Source: Pseudophaeomoniella oleicola
Taxonomy: Eukaryota > Ascomycota > Eurotiomycetes > Phaeomoniellales > Phaeomoniellaceae
DNA length: 64,000 bases
Assembly: GCA_003868215.1 (NCBI GenBank)
Contig: QWDQ01000011.1
Coordinates: 186,001-250,000 of the forward strand
Direction: 5' to 3'
A program made the position numbers and the translations under genes. Each line of letters begins with the position of its first letter. Within the stretch, counting starts at the first letter, position 1. Shown in pieces: positions 34,401-46,450 of the stretch. Below the pieces are notes generated by a model. The model saw nothing but the letters and a program-made list of their open reading frames with translations. It did no database searches and was not told the origin of the DNA.

Positions 34401-37394
34401 GTACTCTGGGGCAGCAGACTTGAAACCAATACAATAGAATGGAAGATCATCAATCTTGCTCTTCTGCGTGTCCTTCTCGTTCTTCTCCATGTCTCCGTTG
34501 AATTGCGATGTCTCGTCAGCAAGAATCTTCGTATCCTTAACAAAGCAATCCCACTCGTGTGGATGCAACTGCTTTAGGTATTCCAAAAGTGTGACACGGG
34601 AGTAAGGCTCATCCTCACGGATGATCTCACGAAGTGACAGCAAGATCTTTTCACCGTAATGTGGAATAAGAACCGTGAAGGTTGGCATGTTGTCGACGGG
34701 AACAGGTTCTGGGATAGGGGTAGAGAGAGACTGAGCGAAGAAAGAAATACGACGCTCGGCCTCGCTTTGGCTAGGGAAGAACTCGGTTTTAAAAGAGTGG
34801 TCTTCTTGGGACACGAAGAACGTAGGAGCTCTCAAAGTCCGCTTACCTTCTTGTTCGGAAGGTACCTGATGGTAGAGCAACTTTTGGACATGATCGATCG
34901 CAAGTAGATGCTCGCGATACATGGAAATAACGATCGCATTCCAGATCTGAGAGATGAGCACCTTGGGTTTGTACTTAATCTCCATATCCGTGGTGGCCAA
35001 AACCTTCGAGTAAATTCTCTTCGGCAGACGAGAAAAGATGTTTCTCCATGGTGTCCAAATCGAGACACCAAGATAGAAAGACCTCGCAACACTGAAGACG
35101 GTCTCCACCACGATGAACCACAGGTAACTATCCAAAAAGAACAGTGTCAGATCCATCAGGTACATGAGGGCGAGTGTTATCTGTGGTTGATATTGACAGA
35201 GTTGAGAAGGAATGATAGCATCTCCAGTGCAATGTCGGATTCTCAAGACCGAGAGGATACGGATAGGGTCTTTGATGGACAGAGTCAGGAAGAAGTAGGA
35301 CTCGATCAATTTCGCAAAGAACACGAGAACCCATAGACCGTAAGACATCCACATATTGTTGCCGTGCAAGCGTGGATACGATGCCGTGAAAGTTTGACTT
35401 GCAACATACTGCCTTGAATTCTTCGTCAGGTAGCTACCGAACAATCCTCCCAATGGCATAACAGAGTAGAAGATGACGGTGAAGATGGCGATGACGAATT
35501 GAACAATACCCAGAATCTTTGCAATTCTTCCAGTCTGGCTTACGCCGAAGACGTAGACACTAGGCGCAATGTTGATGACGAAAACGACTAGGAGGAACAT
35601 GAGCTTTTTCGTGAGATGTTGCGCACCAGCCCAACGTCGAGGAACGTAAGCCCATTCGATACAAGTAGCGATGACGTTTACCAGAGCAGCAACTGTACCA
35701 CCGAGACCGACAGCTGACCAACGGGCCGCAGAATGAGGCGGATTGTTCAACTGTTGCTGGTAGTTGTGGGTGTACAAGGTAGGGGAGTTGTATGCAGTAT
35801 AGAACCAGAACATCGACAAATGAATAACCCAGATACGATTGAAGTTAACAATCATATGGAACCAGGAACGTGTTTCTTTGTAAGTCTTGAAGAACACCTT
35901 CTTCCAGTTAACGTCCTTCAACTTCAGGTAACGTTCGGCAGGTTGGAGGTCGACCATGCGGGACTTGTCCTCGAAAACGATTCTCTCGATGCCTTCAGGG
36001 TACCAGAAGAGCTGGTTCATGTCATCATAACCGATGATCTTGTTGTGGTCACGTTCACGGCGGACGTATTTGCCATCAGCGATCTCATAACCTTGATCTC
36101 TGCAGTATTGGTACAAAGGAGTGATAACTTCATTCAAGTATGTGAACTCCGGTACAGGCTCGACCTTTGCCTGGCATTCAGGAGAGTTGAGATAGTCATC
36201 TGCGCACTTGAAAATGAAGCAGAGACACTCGGGCAAATAACGAACTTGGTTGGCCTCACCCCAACAAAGAAGATAGAGAGCGATTTGTCGAGCACGATCA
36301 TGTTGGGACATCTTGTTCATGCGTGACTTCCAGCGATATTCGGCAGCTTCAAGACTGTTGTCGCCGTCCAATGCCTCTAGCGTTGCTTCTTCGTTTTCCA
36401 TGTTTTGCTTCGCCTTCTTCTTTGCTGCCCGGCGGGCTTTACGGGTCTTCCGATTTGCCTTCCCGAGATTCATGTTTGCAAACCCGACGGCGTCGTCAAG
36501 ATCCAGGTGCGCAGCGAAATACCACTTGCGGTAATTGGCATTGTCGCCACCAATGTAATCAGCGTGGAGCGAGAGCAACGCTTGGTTCGGTGTCATACGA
36601 GAGGCTCTCGAATCCAAAAGTGTCATCATATGATCGTACATGTTTCGCATGCTGTCCCGTTGAAATCCAAATTTCGCTGTCAAGTCAAGGAAGATATCTT
36701 CAATCTCCTCTTTTGAGAGAGGGATTGCAGCATCGGCACTCCAGGCTGGATATGGTTCCCGAGAACGCTGACCGGCGGGAAGGGCATTTGTATAATCCAT
36801 ACCATATACAGGTGTTGATGCACCCGATGATCGATTACCACCGTAAGAAACTTGGGAAGATGGTGGCCTATATCCGCGTCCACCTCCACCATCATATCCG
36901 CTGTGGTATCTTTCATCACCACGGCCATAGTAGTCCATCTCTGCAGCCCGAGCCATATCGGATCTCATGGTGAAGTCACTGAAGGTTTCGGAATCTTCCT
37001 CCGATTCGTGGCGCCTTCCACGTTGGCCACCTTGTTGACCTTGCTGCCCAGCAGCCCCTTGATCGTAATATTGTTGGTCATCGTAGTAGTCACCATGTGC
37101 CTGTTGACCTTCATAATAGCCTCCATCTTGGTGATATGGATTGCTGGCATCGGCGTTGTAGTAGCCCCTGAACGATGGTTAGGACTTTTCATCGACTTTT
37201 CTCTCGTGAAAGACTCACGACTCATCATAGTAACCCTCTCCACCGTGTTGGTCGGCACCGTGTTGCTGGTACTGGCCTTGACCCTGGTCGTAGTGACCTT
37301 GGTCATAATATCCATGATTTTGTTGGTCCTGGTAATAACCATCGCCTTGATGGCCGTAGCCATCGTCGTAATGGCCTTGCGGATGGCCCGACAT
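31441..37394 (-). CDS. FKS1: 1,3-beta-glucan synthase catalytic subunit (GT48)
   Basis: Plasma-membrane enzyme that polymerises UDP-glucose into beta-1,3-glucan, regulated by RHO1 and the target of echinocandins. Exons: 37394-37219, 37167-31894, 31837-31441 (introns 51 and 56 nt), 1,948 aa. The N-terminus is rich in Tyr, Gly and Gln; the FKS N-terminal domain follows ([28 protein letters not shown]). Two groups of membrane spans flank the cytosolic GT48 domain ([40 protein letters not shown]). Hot spot 1 reads FLTLSIKDP (about 685-693), hot spot 2 WIRRCIVS (about 1396-1403), and the hot-spot-3 tryptophan is kept in DSYLWFI. The last exon adds a membrane segment and an unusual tract of 15 glycines before GFSFGKRF. 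Divergent from the GH72 gene. Confidence 0.98.
31500..31536 (-). repeat. Glycine-codon triplet tract in the FKS1 C-terminus
   Basis: A GGN repeat on the coding strand gives about 15 consecutive glycines, flanked by GGGAVASG and AAATTDG. Boundaries are approximate. The run mixes GGC, GGT and GGA codons, so it is not a pure microsatellite. Confidence 0.85.
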
Positions 37395-39749
37395 ATTCCC
37401 CGTATATCACGCTAATCGCGCATCAGTCTCTGCAATTCTTCGTGATTCAAAAGATGCAACCGCCCACTCGACTGGGTGTTGTTCAGTGAATCTCTGGAAA
37501 TCGCGACTTACAATAGATTCAGATCATGAAAGAGCCTTTAAAATCACTTCACATGAACCCCCTGGTGTATTTCAGGTGCTGTCACGTCCTTATTTGGCTG
37601 GATTGGAAACTCCTTCACAGCTATCCTGAAGGCAGACACCGTATTGTATCAGTGCAGCGTCGATTAAGCAAACTCAAACAAATATCTTGATCCGTCTATG
37701 CAGAATGCTTAGTCGCTTGTGATGAAGCGAGCAGTTGCAGACGTGCTGAGATGGAGTTGTTGTGAAACGAGCGAAGGGGGTGTGTTTTGCGTTGCTGAGC
37801 CAATTTGTTAGGCAGGTTGGCGGTCGCGACTGGCACAGTAACTGTCCCGCTAATACAGCCCCGAGCGAGAAAAAGGGAGACGTCCCTTTTCCCACGACAC
37901 AATGAATTCCGTGCCCGGAACCCTTTATGTAAATTTTACCAACTGCTTCAAAAACGAATGTGAAGTCGAGATTCGACGACAAAGATGAAGATCAGAAGAA
38001 AGAGGAAGGGGAGTTGAGGGAGAAAAAGGATGGCTTGGAGACCAGGAGAAATCAGTTCAAGCAAGCTGGGAAGAGGCCGGTTACTGGTGCTGGCTGAAGG
38101 TTAATGTACCGTACTGTAATTTCAGCTAAAGAGGGACCCGTTGTCCAATCGATGATGATCGAAAAATACACTACAACATCCTTCAGTACAACGTTGTACA
38201 CACGGGGGAAGAACGGTGCTAACCAATGACCGCCAGCGGCCTTCAATAAAAGGGCGTCCGAATACGCGCGGATAAGGGACCCAGCTGCTGTTTCATAGCT
38301 GATTACCACCGTCACACACTGAATTCTTCCTTAAGAGCAGAGTCGATGTAATCACGATATATTGTTGTTCCTTCTCATTACATTACCATGCTGCCTGCCT
38401 AAGGTCGGATAGGTGCATTGAGGGTTCACCTGGCACTGCCTCAGTGTAAAATACGCTACAGCACGGTACAAGTTATTGGAGTTCTAAGCAGCAGCAAGGA
38501 CGCGACAACAGTGGGTGTATGCATTAATTTGAGGGGCAAGCAAAATTTACTACCTCGTAGTAGCGGATTTCATAAATTTATTTTAGGTATACACTCTTAC
38601 TTAGAGTACATTAGTTTACATTTGCGCTCCCACCCTGTATCACGATTTACCTGACCTAGTTTTATGTACACAAACAACGGTCAGACACACGGGAACCAGC
38701 CAAGCAACCGTAACCCAGCTACAGGTCCTGTACTAGTATGGTACCGTACAGGACAGACTCCTTTTTTTTCTCTTTCTTTTGTCTCAACAAAGATAATTTG
38801 CTGATCCAGTTTGATTGTTGGCTATACCAGATCTCGCCTGGTTGTCCGATAGATAATACGGAACTCAACAGGGATTGGACAAGTGTGATGATGTGGTTCC
38901 TGTCTCAGAATTAGTTGCCGTGTCCATCCAATCTTCTTTTGCCATCGACCTTTCGTTGCAGACAAGTTGCAGCCGACAAGACAGTTCCTTAACAATTCTA
39001 CAAACAATGCATACGGTACAGTCCAGTCCAGCACGTTGGCAGGCATTAGTCATGTACTGTGTATGAGCCAGGTAGGCCATACTACACAGCGAGATAGTGC
39101 CGGTCCACGTAGAGCTCTACCATAGTATATGATCGGCAGGTGGGTGGCCTTTTCAGCCTTTTTTTCAATGGCGGTGCTTTTCTTGCTTTCCGTCACCCAC
39201 CTTCACCTAGGCAGCTGCTCGTCAAGCATGTGCAACGGAGTAACTGCTGTCCTTCTCGCCTTGTGCTCATGGTAAACATGCCTAGGGGCTACAAAGGTGA
39301 CTAGTAGCACTCATTGCCGCAAAGGCCCTAATACGGGATACGCTGATGTAGGGGGAAGATCTCGTCTATGCTCTACGTGCTATGCACAGTGAATGCCTCG
39401 ACGGCAGCATATTGGAACGGTGATCAACGGACAATATTGCTTCTCTACCGCATTATTTCTTCCTTTGTCATGCACAATGTATTTTTCGCCAACTGGGATC
39501 CATCTCATTGGCACATCTTAACACAATGGCCCCAGGGGCCCCATGCAATCCATACACAGCTCTTTCTCTTCCTTTCGTCCAAATCGCACAGCATGGAGAC
39601 AAAGAGCATGCTTTTCAAAACGCCATAGCGAGATTTGTACGTACCATACTGTAGTATGTGAATCCGCTTGCCCGCCTTCCGCTGCCGACCTCCGCTAATT
39701 AAGATTGGCGCTCTTTATCAATGTGATTATTACTGCGGCTAGAGTCAAC

Positions 39750-40028
39750 ACCGGGTGGGACATGTATCCGTCTACCGGTCAATACTACGTAGTAGACTGG
39801 TCTTGTCGCCTTGTCGCCCCCATAGTGATGACAGGCTCGCAGGTTATGGTGGTCAATGCGTTTCGTTATGATGCGCGTGATGGAGCATACCACGCGTCTC
39901 TTTGGGACTGGGGCCAAGAAGGCATTTCCGTAATACGTAGATGGGATCAACCATGGATATTCAACTGGCATCATAAATGGCAGTACTACGTAGAAGTTAT
40001 CGATCATCGCACCGTCTTGATTTCTTGA
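39750..40028 (+). other. Possible decayed or unrecognised coding segment, copy A
   Basis: An open frame ending at a TGA at 40026-40028 reads YYVVDWSCRLVAP-IVMT, then DGAYHASLWDWGQEG, then WQYYVEVIDHRTV. The first two segments align in frame with copy B at 40499-40768. The frame upstream opens on TTG; an internal ATG lies near 39762. I recognise no family. It may be a pseudogene, part of an intron-containing gene, or chance. Confidence 0.2.
39783..39794. repeat. TACTACGTAGTA palindrome
   Basis: Perfect copy in the FKS1-GH72 gap; it falls inside coding-like copy A, where it reads YYVV. An 11/12 copy follows at 39985-39996. Confidence 0.8.
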
Positions 40029-40498
40029 TGTGAAGCCGGCATGAGTATGTATGTAGGCAAGGAAGCCGGCTCCAGCACCAAGCTCTTGTGTCATATTGTG
40101 TTGTGAAACTGCTGCTTCGTGGCGAAAATATGCTATTCATATCTACCCTGCAGGCGGAGGATCGTCATCCGTATTGTTGGATCTTGACGGACGGTGCTTC
40201 AGATCCCGTAGACTACAGGTTATCATCGTCTGCGAAATTGGGCTTTGTGACAAGTTGAACAGGAGATCGTCTATGCGGACAGTGTTCCAGTCCAATCGAG
40301 AGCTGCACATCTTTGAGCACCCAACTCCCTACAAAATCTCGTCAGCTGGCATCCTGACCACATCCAAAGATCAACGTCAATGCACTGTAGACAGGTTTTG
40401 GTCCTTCTTGCTTTGCTGCCGACCGATGACGATTTCCTATTATATTAGGAGCAAAGAGAGTGAACTAATAATTTGCGTTATGGACCGACCGTTTCAAT

Positions 40499-40768
40499 AT
40501 GCGGACTGTAGCAATTCCGGCTGTCGGGCATTTCAATACAAAGTACTATGTAGACCTATGGGGCCGCCTTGTGCAATCTACCATAGTGATTTCCAACAAG
40601 ACTGGGGCAATCTACTCGTACAGCGCTTGGAGCGACGGAGGGCAAGACTTAGGCCTTGGTATTGCGTGTACCCAGTTCGCCAGGCGGCTCGACAGTGCTG
40701 GGATTTCTCGGACAATCAAGGTTTGGGGAGGGGGGGGAAAGCACCGGCGTCAGGGGTTGAAAGAATAG
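40499..40768 (+). other. Possible decayed or unrecognised coding segment, copy B
   Basis: A frame from ATG 40499 to TAG 40768 (89 codons) includes KYYVDLWGRLVQSTIVIS and GAIYSYSAWSDGGQDLG. The pattern YYV-D-RLV-IV-GA-Y-S-W-GQ-G is shared with copy A, and the gaps are multiples of three. No family recognised. Low confidence that it is a functional gene. Confidence 0.2.
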
Positions 40769-41186
40769 TGTTTACGATGGTTGTACTGTAATCCATATAC
40801 TACGTAGGTATCCCCGAGAGCTCTAGCTTTAGTGTATTTAAACATGTATTCATTACATACCAAATCTGCTATTACAGCTCAGCTGTATCAGAGTTTTCGT
40901 GTGGAGTTGATGATTGGCGCCAACGCGAGAAAAAGGGGAAGGAAGGCTTGCCAGAAGGCGAGGGAAAGTAGGAGTCAAAATGCTACAGCCAATAACAAAA
41001 ATTCTTTGACACAATGAAATCAAGGAGAACTGAAATTGAAAGGAGGGAAGATCACAATGAATTCCATGCTGGAAATTTCAAGGTGCGATGGGTGAGCCGC
41101 ATGCTCTTTGATGTGATCCGTTTCCTTTGATAAGAGCCATCTTCTAGAACGCTTCTGCGCCATGACCATAGGCAAGAATTTCTCTC

Positions 41187-41198
41187 TACTACGTAGTA
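41187..41198. repeat. TACTACGTAGTA palindrome
   Basis: Perfect copy in the FKS1-GH72 gap; flanking bases are unlike those of the other copies. Confidence 0.8.
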
Positions 41199-41660
41199 CA
41201 AATTCCGATCTCGTGGAAGATCTGACGGCAGGGCAACAACATTTTTGCCTGATCTTTGGTATGTTGATTGGAACACGTCTGAGGGGTCGTGATCGCGCGT
41301 GTTTGCGATAAAGAACGCGAGCTGCACTCCGGTTGGTTGGTAGTCTATAAAAATCATAGTCATTCTATACCTCAAACGAACAGAGAAGACACGCATACAG
41401 AGACAGTAATATTCAGCTCAAGATCGACGGCACATAACGAGGACTCAAGATGTCTTCAGAAGTAGCCCTTCATCGTCCACACATGACCTTTCGATGGAAT
41501 CAATTATCTATTGCATGTACCTATCACCTATGTACATACCTAAGTACCTAGGTATGTGGCGTAAGTAATGGCACCACAACACTTCTCGTGGTTTGATCGG
41601 TGTCTTGTCCAGCTTCAATAGAGGTCTCGATAACAAATTTTCACAGCCATGGTGATCACA

Positions 41661-41672
41661 TACTACGTAGTA
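41661..41672. repeat. TACTACGTAGTA palindrome
   Basis: Perfect copy in the FKS1-GH72 gap, 463 bp from the previous copy. Confidence 0.8.
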
Positions 41673-43056
41673 CTCATGGCTTGTGGAGCAGAGACAACGT
41701 GTCATGGCTGTCGCACCCGGACATGATTGCGTGGCAGACTCCCCAATGGACACAAAGGGATGGAAAGGACGGTTTGCATGGAGGAGCAAATCACTCCAGA
41801 ATGCCGTTCACACATAGTGCTCTCACGAAGTCGCGGATTCACAAAGTCCATTCCAGGTTAGGTTTATCAACAAGCCAGACTGTGAACAGCATAATTCAGT
41901 ATCTGGAACATCTTTATTATCAAGCTAGCCGGGAGAGCTGGAAAGGCTGTGGGCATAAAGCTCATCATGATACACTGATCGTTACAGCACAGTCGCCCTG
42001 CAGCGACATTGAGGTGAGACGGCCAAAACCGTCTACAGTGCCGAGATATCTGTATTCAGTGGTGGTGCTTCGCCCAGTAACTTAGGTACCTAATATAGCA
42101 CAGGAACAGGACTTTTATACGGAGCAGTGCTGGCCTGGATATCTGAAGTCTATAATGAGAGGCCGGGACTACTGTTATGGAGATCGCATTTCTCCTTCCC
42201 TCCCTCCCTCCCTTGCAAGCCGCTTATACGGCAAGTCTACATAGTATGGAGCAGGGGGGGTCCATACTACAGTTCCTGATGATAGGCATCTGCGATATCT
42301 TCACAGATCTTGACGTTTGACAAACGAAGTCAGAAGAATTAAAGGAAACAAAAGACAAGAAAGACGGCCATCTTGCAACTATCTTGGTACATAACCCACA
42401 TAGCTACTATAATAGAGTGTACTTATAATAAATAATATTAATAGTGGTGTTGTGTACCCAAGTGTCTCGTGTTTGTGTTTGTGTGTTTGCAAGGAATGGA
42501 TGATCGCTTCAGCACCGCCCCAATCCAATTCAATTCCAAGCCCAAGCAACCCATTCTTTGCGACTAACTAAGCCCGGTCTTCCCCCCTCACCCCCTAATC
42601 AAAGCCAATTGAAGCCAATCAAATGTATCCAATCATCAATCTCGCACCCTTACCCTGCGCGTTCTGTGCTCGTATCTCCTTACTACGTACGTTGTACCTT
42701 GGTAACTGATCAACTTCTTCCGCTTTTTCCCTCCAACTTGTCCTTCATATCATCTAAACAACTTCAGGTTTTTCAACCCGTAGGGAATCATTATCTGCTT
42801 TCATAATTCCTTACTTGACTTGATTCGACACATTCGCTCATCCAACGGTTGCATTTCGACCTTTCTACTTTAGTCTTTCTTTTGACGGCATTCCTTGTCC
42901 TTTTTTTGACTCGGCGCCATACCTTGTTACCCGGCCAAAGGGACTCACCACGCGTGTGAACCATCCCGGCAGTCTACGGAATCAAGGACAACAATCTTCT
43001 TGTGAGGATTTCGACTTGATCTTCTTTCAAGGCTCGCGATACCAACTACATTCATA

Positions 43057-44924
43057 ATGCGGTCTGCTACAATTCTTTCGGCTGTGGCCACTTTGTTCGC
43101 TTCGAGCGTTGTTGCTCAACTGCCTTCAATTGAGATTAAGGTACTTCTTCAGCGCGCACTATAAGGGATATCAAGGACAGCAACTGACGGTTGGTTGATG
43201 ACAGGGTTCCAAGTTCTTCTACAGCAACAATGGTTCAGAATTGTGAGTTTCGCACAAAGCAATGCTCGACGTCGCATATACTGACTGTGACCAGCTTCAT
43301 GCGAGGTGTTGCCTACCAACGTATGCCAACTCCATAAATAACCAAGCCTTGCCCTTGTACTAACGTACTCCCAGAGGATATCTCTAGCAACGGATCTACG
43401 ACTGGCAACGATGATTACACCGACCCATTGACCAATGCTGCGAACTGCAGACGTGATGTCCCTTTGCTTCAGCAACTGTACACCAATATCATCCGTGTCT
43501 ACGCTATCAACCCAGACCAAGATCACACCGAGTGCATGCAGATGCTTCAAGATGCCGGTATCTATGTCATCACCGATCTATCCTCACCTGGCGAATCTAT
43601 CAACCGAGACAGCCCAACTTGGAACGATGATCTCTACAACCGTTACACCTCCGTTGTCGATGTCATGGCAAACTATACAAACGTTGTTGGCTTTTTTGCA
43701 GGTAACGAAGTCTCCAACAATGCCACTAACACCGATGCCAGCGCCTTCGTCAAAGCTGCTGTTCGAGATATGAAGGCATACATCAGGCAAAAGGGTTACC
43801 GTTCCTCCTTGGGTGTTGGTTATGCCACCAACGATGATGCCGGCATCCGTACCGACCTGGCAGATTATTTCGACTGTGGTAGACCTGAGGAATCCATCGA
43901 CTTCTGGGGCTACAACATCTATTCGTGGTGTGGTGATTCTTCTTACCAAGCATCTGGTTACGCCGCTCGTACCGAAGAGTTCTCAAGCTACAATGTTCCT
44001 GCTTTCTTTGCTGAATATGGTTGCAATACCCAAGGTACCCGTACTTTCCAAGAAGTTGAGGCTCTGTACGGCGATGAGATGACCAGGGTCTTCTCTGGCG
44101 GTATTGTCTACATGTACTTCCAGGAGGCCAACGATTACGGTCTGGTTAGCGTCGACGGTGATACCGCCAGCAAGCTGCCGGATTTCTCCAACCTACAGTC
44201 ACAGCTCGCCTCTGTCACTGGCGTCACTGGTGTCAACTCTGACTCGTATAACCCAACCAATACCGCGGCTGCTTGCCCAACTACCGGTTCTGACTGGTCG
44301 GCTGCCACGGGTCTTCCACCAACTCCCAATCCAGAGCTCTGCCAGTGCATGTACAGAGCTCTGACCTGTGTTCCATCCAACGACGTTGACTCGGACGATT
44401 ACGGTGACCTTTTCAGTACTGTCTGTGGTCTCAGTAGGCAGGCTTGCGAGGGTATTACCGCCAACGGTACCACTGGCGATTACGGTGCTTATGGCATGTG
44501 CAATCCCAGGCAACAACTTGGATGGGCCCTGAATGCCTACTACTCTGAACAGTCAAGGGAAGGTAACGGAGCTAACGCTTGTGACTTTTCTGGTTCTGCC
44601 TCGAGTCAAGCCGCTGCATCTCCAACTGGTGCTTGCTTGGCTTTGATCTCTCAGGCTGGTTCCGTCGGTACTGGTACCGTTACGTCTGCCCCATCTGCTA
44701 CTGGATTGTCCGGTGGTTCAAGCCCATCTGGAGGCAGCTCTGGCAGTGGAAGTGGGAGCGGAAGCAGCAGCGGTTCCGGAAGCAGTGCTGGTGGGAGCTC
44801 GGCATCAGGCAGTGGTAACGGTGTTGCAGGCTTCAGCTCACCAAGCTTGAACTTTGGTGTCCTTCAAATTGGTGTCTACCTTGTCTGCGCTCTTGGTTCA
44901 GGTGCTGCTATGATCTTGTTGTAA
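43057..44924 (+). CDS. GPI-anchored 1,3-beta-glucanosyltransferase, GH72 with CBM43 (GEL/GAS type)
   Basis: Cell-surface enzyme that cuts beta-1,3-glucan and rejoins it to another chain, lengthening wall glucan. Exons: 43057-43140, 43205-43242, 43295-43320, 43375-44924 (introns 64, 52, 54 nt), 565 aa. Signal peptide is about residues 1-20 (to SSVVAQLP). The GH72 domain has FFYSNNG and FMRGVAYQQDIS, acid/base Glu161 in FAGNEVSNN and nucleophile Glu263 in FFAEYGCN. A cysteine-rich X8/CBM43 module spans about 372-468 (LCQCMYRALTCVPS to NACDFSGS), placing it in the GH72+ subfamily. A Ser/Gly linker and a hydrophobic tail (LQIGVYLVCALGSGAAMILL) form the GPI-attachment signal. The anchor would be added by the transamidase that includes GAA1. 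Confidence 0.97.
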
Positions 44925-46450
44925 TTTAGACATGGAAAGAACAAAATACGGACGGTCAACAGTGGCATGTCAAATTTCCTTGGAGAGTTTGCATCTTTGG
45001 CCATGGCGTCGATTGGACAGCAGATGGAGTCATGCCATGCTCTGAATGACTTCTGAATGAAGGCACAATCTGGAGTGGAGTAGCATCCTTCTCGCTCTTT
45101 TTCATACTCTCGTCTTCGTCTCGCTTGCTTTTGTACAATTATGTACGTATTTAGAAAACGGCGGTTGTCTCTCATCGCGAATGAAAATAAGACTGTTGTA
45201 TCTTTTGACTCGTGTCAGCTTTCCGTTTCTGATTGCGCACAAGAATTGCTTTCCGTGTGATATCTACCCAGACTATATAATAATTACGTACCTTTCGTCT
45301 CTCAAAGTGTGTGTGAACAGTGACGAATGTATGAAAACAGATGAAGAAGTACGTTGGGAAAGTAGCACCGCTCCCCCCCCCCCCCGACCCTCCCTCTGCC
45401 TTGATATATAAACCCTTTGCTTTTTTCTTCCCCCCAGTCTTTTTCGTACATAGATGGAGAAGAGTTATTATAAAACTTCCGATTTCCAAGAAATTTATCT
45501 CCTGGGGACAATCTATAGTGTAATTAATTTCCTATATAGTTTATGTATCTTGTTTGCTGTAATATTATCATTGTTATTGGATGATTGATGTCTTCGTGTA
45601 CGTTGAGAAAAAGGAGGGCAGGAGGAAGGAAGAAAGACTGGTACAGAAATAGAATAAAATATATGATATCAGGTATTTATTTACATATACAAATACGTAT
45701 AAATCTTTTACGACGAGTTCTGAGAGTGACTCAACTATATCTATATATATTCTAAACCAAACATGCACACACTCATCTTTTGATAGATAAATCAGAAAAA
45801 AAGAAAAAAAAAAACCATAATACCGGGTCGATTCATGATTCATTTCTATGAGCTGAGTGGAGCTTTTTAAGTCTACGTTTCTGTAATCAGAGAATAGATA
45901 TTATATGTACCTACTTAGTTGTGGAAAATGTTAGGTACCTTGGGTAGACAGGGGATAGAGAGAGAGAGAGAGACAGAAAACTTCGTTTCGTGTAGTAGGC
46001 AGGCATCGATCGATACTGATACGGTCCAGATACATTCGTAAAATTGATCCTTTTGGACCATGTTATTTGAACGTCCTAGACCGCATATAAAGAACGAGAT
46101 GATTAAGAACGTTGTGTCGATGGGAGGAGTCTAATGGAAAAAAGAGCGAAGAGGCGGAGGGACAGAAAACAGGAAAAGGACGCAGTAACTGAATATTTAT
46201 CAAATATCATACCGGGGGGGTTACAAAAAAAAGGGAAGGTCATGTATTTCTCTTAAACTCACGACATCGCTGTACTGGGCAGGGGCTCCTGATTGCAAAG
46301 ATGATTGTCCATGAACGGACAAGTAAAGATAAGAGGTGCAAATCGTAATGACCATTTCTCCTAAGAGTTCGAGCCCAGAATACACGCAAACCTGCCATCG
46401 CTCCCTATAACCATTCAAAAAGGGAAAGGACAGCTGGACTCGATCCAAGA
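44925..46450. other. Convergent 3' flanks of the GH72 gene and the AAA ATPase; simple repeats
   Basis: 1.5 kb, AT-rich, with a run of 13 C (45373-45385), an A-rich run near 45801-45813 and a GA microsatellite at about 45957-45972. No coherent coding frame. Confidence 0.5.

Larger units (their letters stand above)
37395..43056. other. 5.7 kb gene-poor region between the divergent FKS1 and GH72 genes
   Basis: No confident gene. It contains three perfect TACTACGTAGTA palindromes (39783-39794, 41187-41198, 41661-41672), near copies at 39985, 40798 and 42681, and TAGGTACCTA-type palindromes at 41545-41554 and 42083-42092. There are also two in-frame segments resembling each other (separate entries). 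The ends next to 37395 and 43056 must carry the FKS1 and GH72 promoters. The 43056 side has long pyrimidine-rich stretches (about 42550-42920) typical of fungal 5' leaders. Confidence 0.6.

Noticed and set aside
35733-36326. 197-codon open frame on the plus strand
   Set aside because: It is antisense to the conserved N-terminal half of FKS1 and mirrors its codon bias. No independent protein motif.
40096-40791. 231-codon frame overlapping copy B in another phase
   Set aside because: It lies in a different frame from the copy A/B similarity and shows no motif, so it is probably chance.
37395-43056. Transposon or virus-like element in the gene-poor gap
   Set aside because: No reverse transcriptase, integrase, transposase or capsid motif and no long terminal or inverted repeats were seen; only short palindromes.
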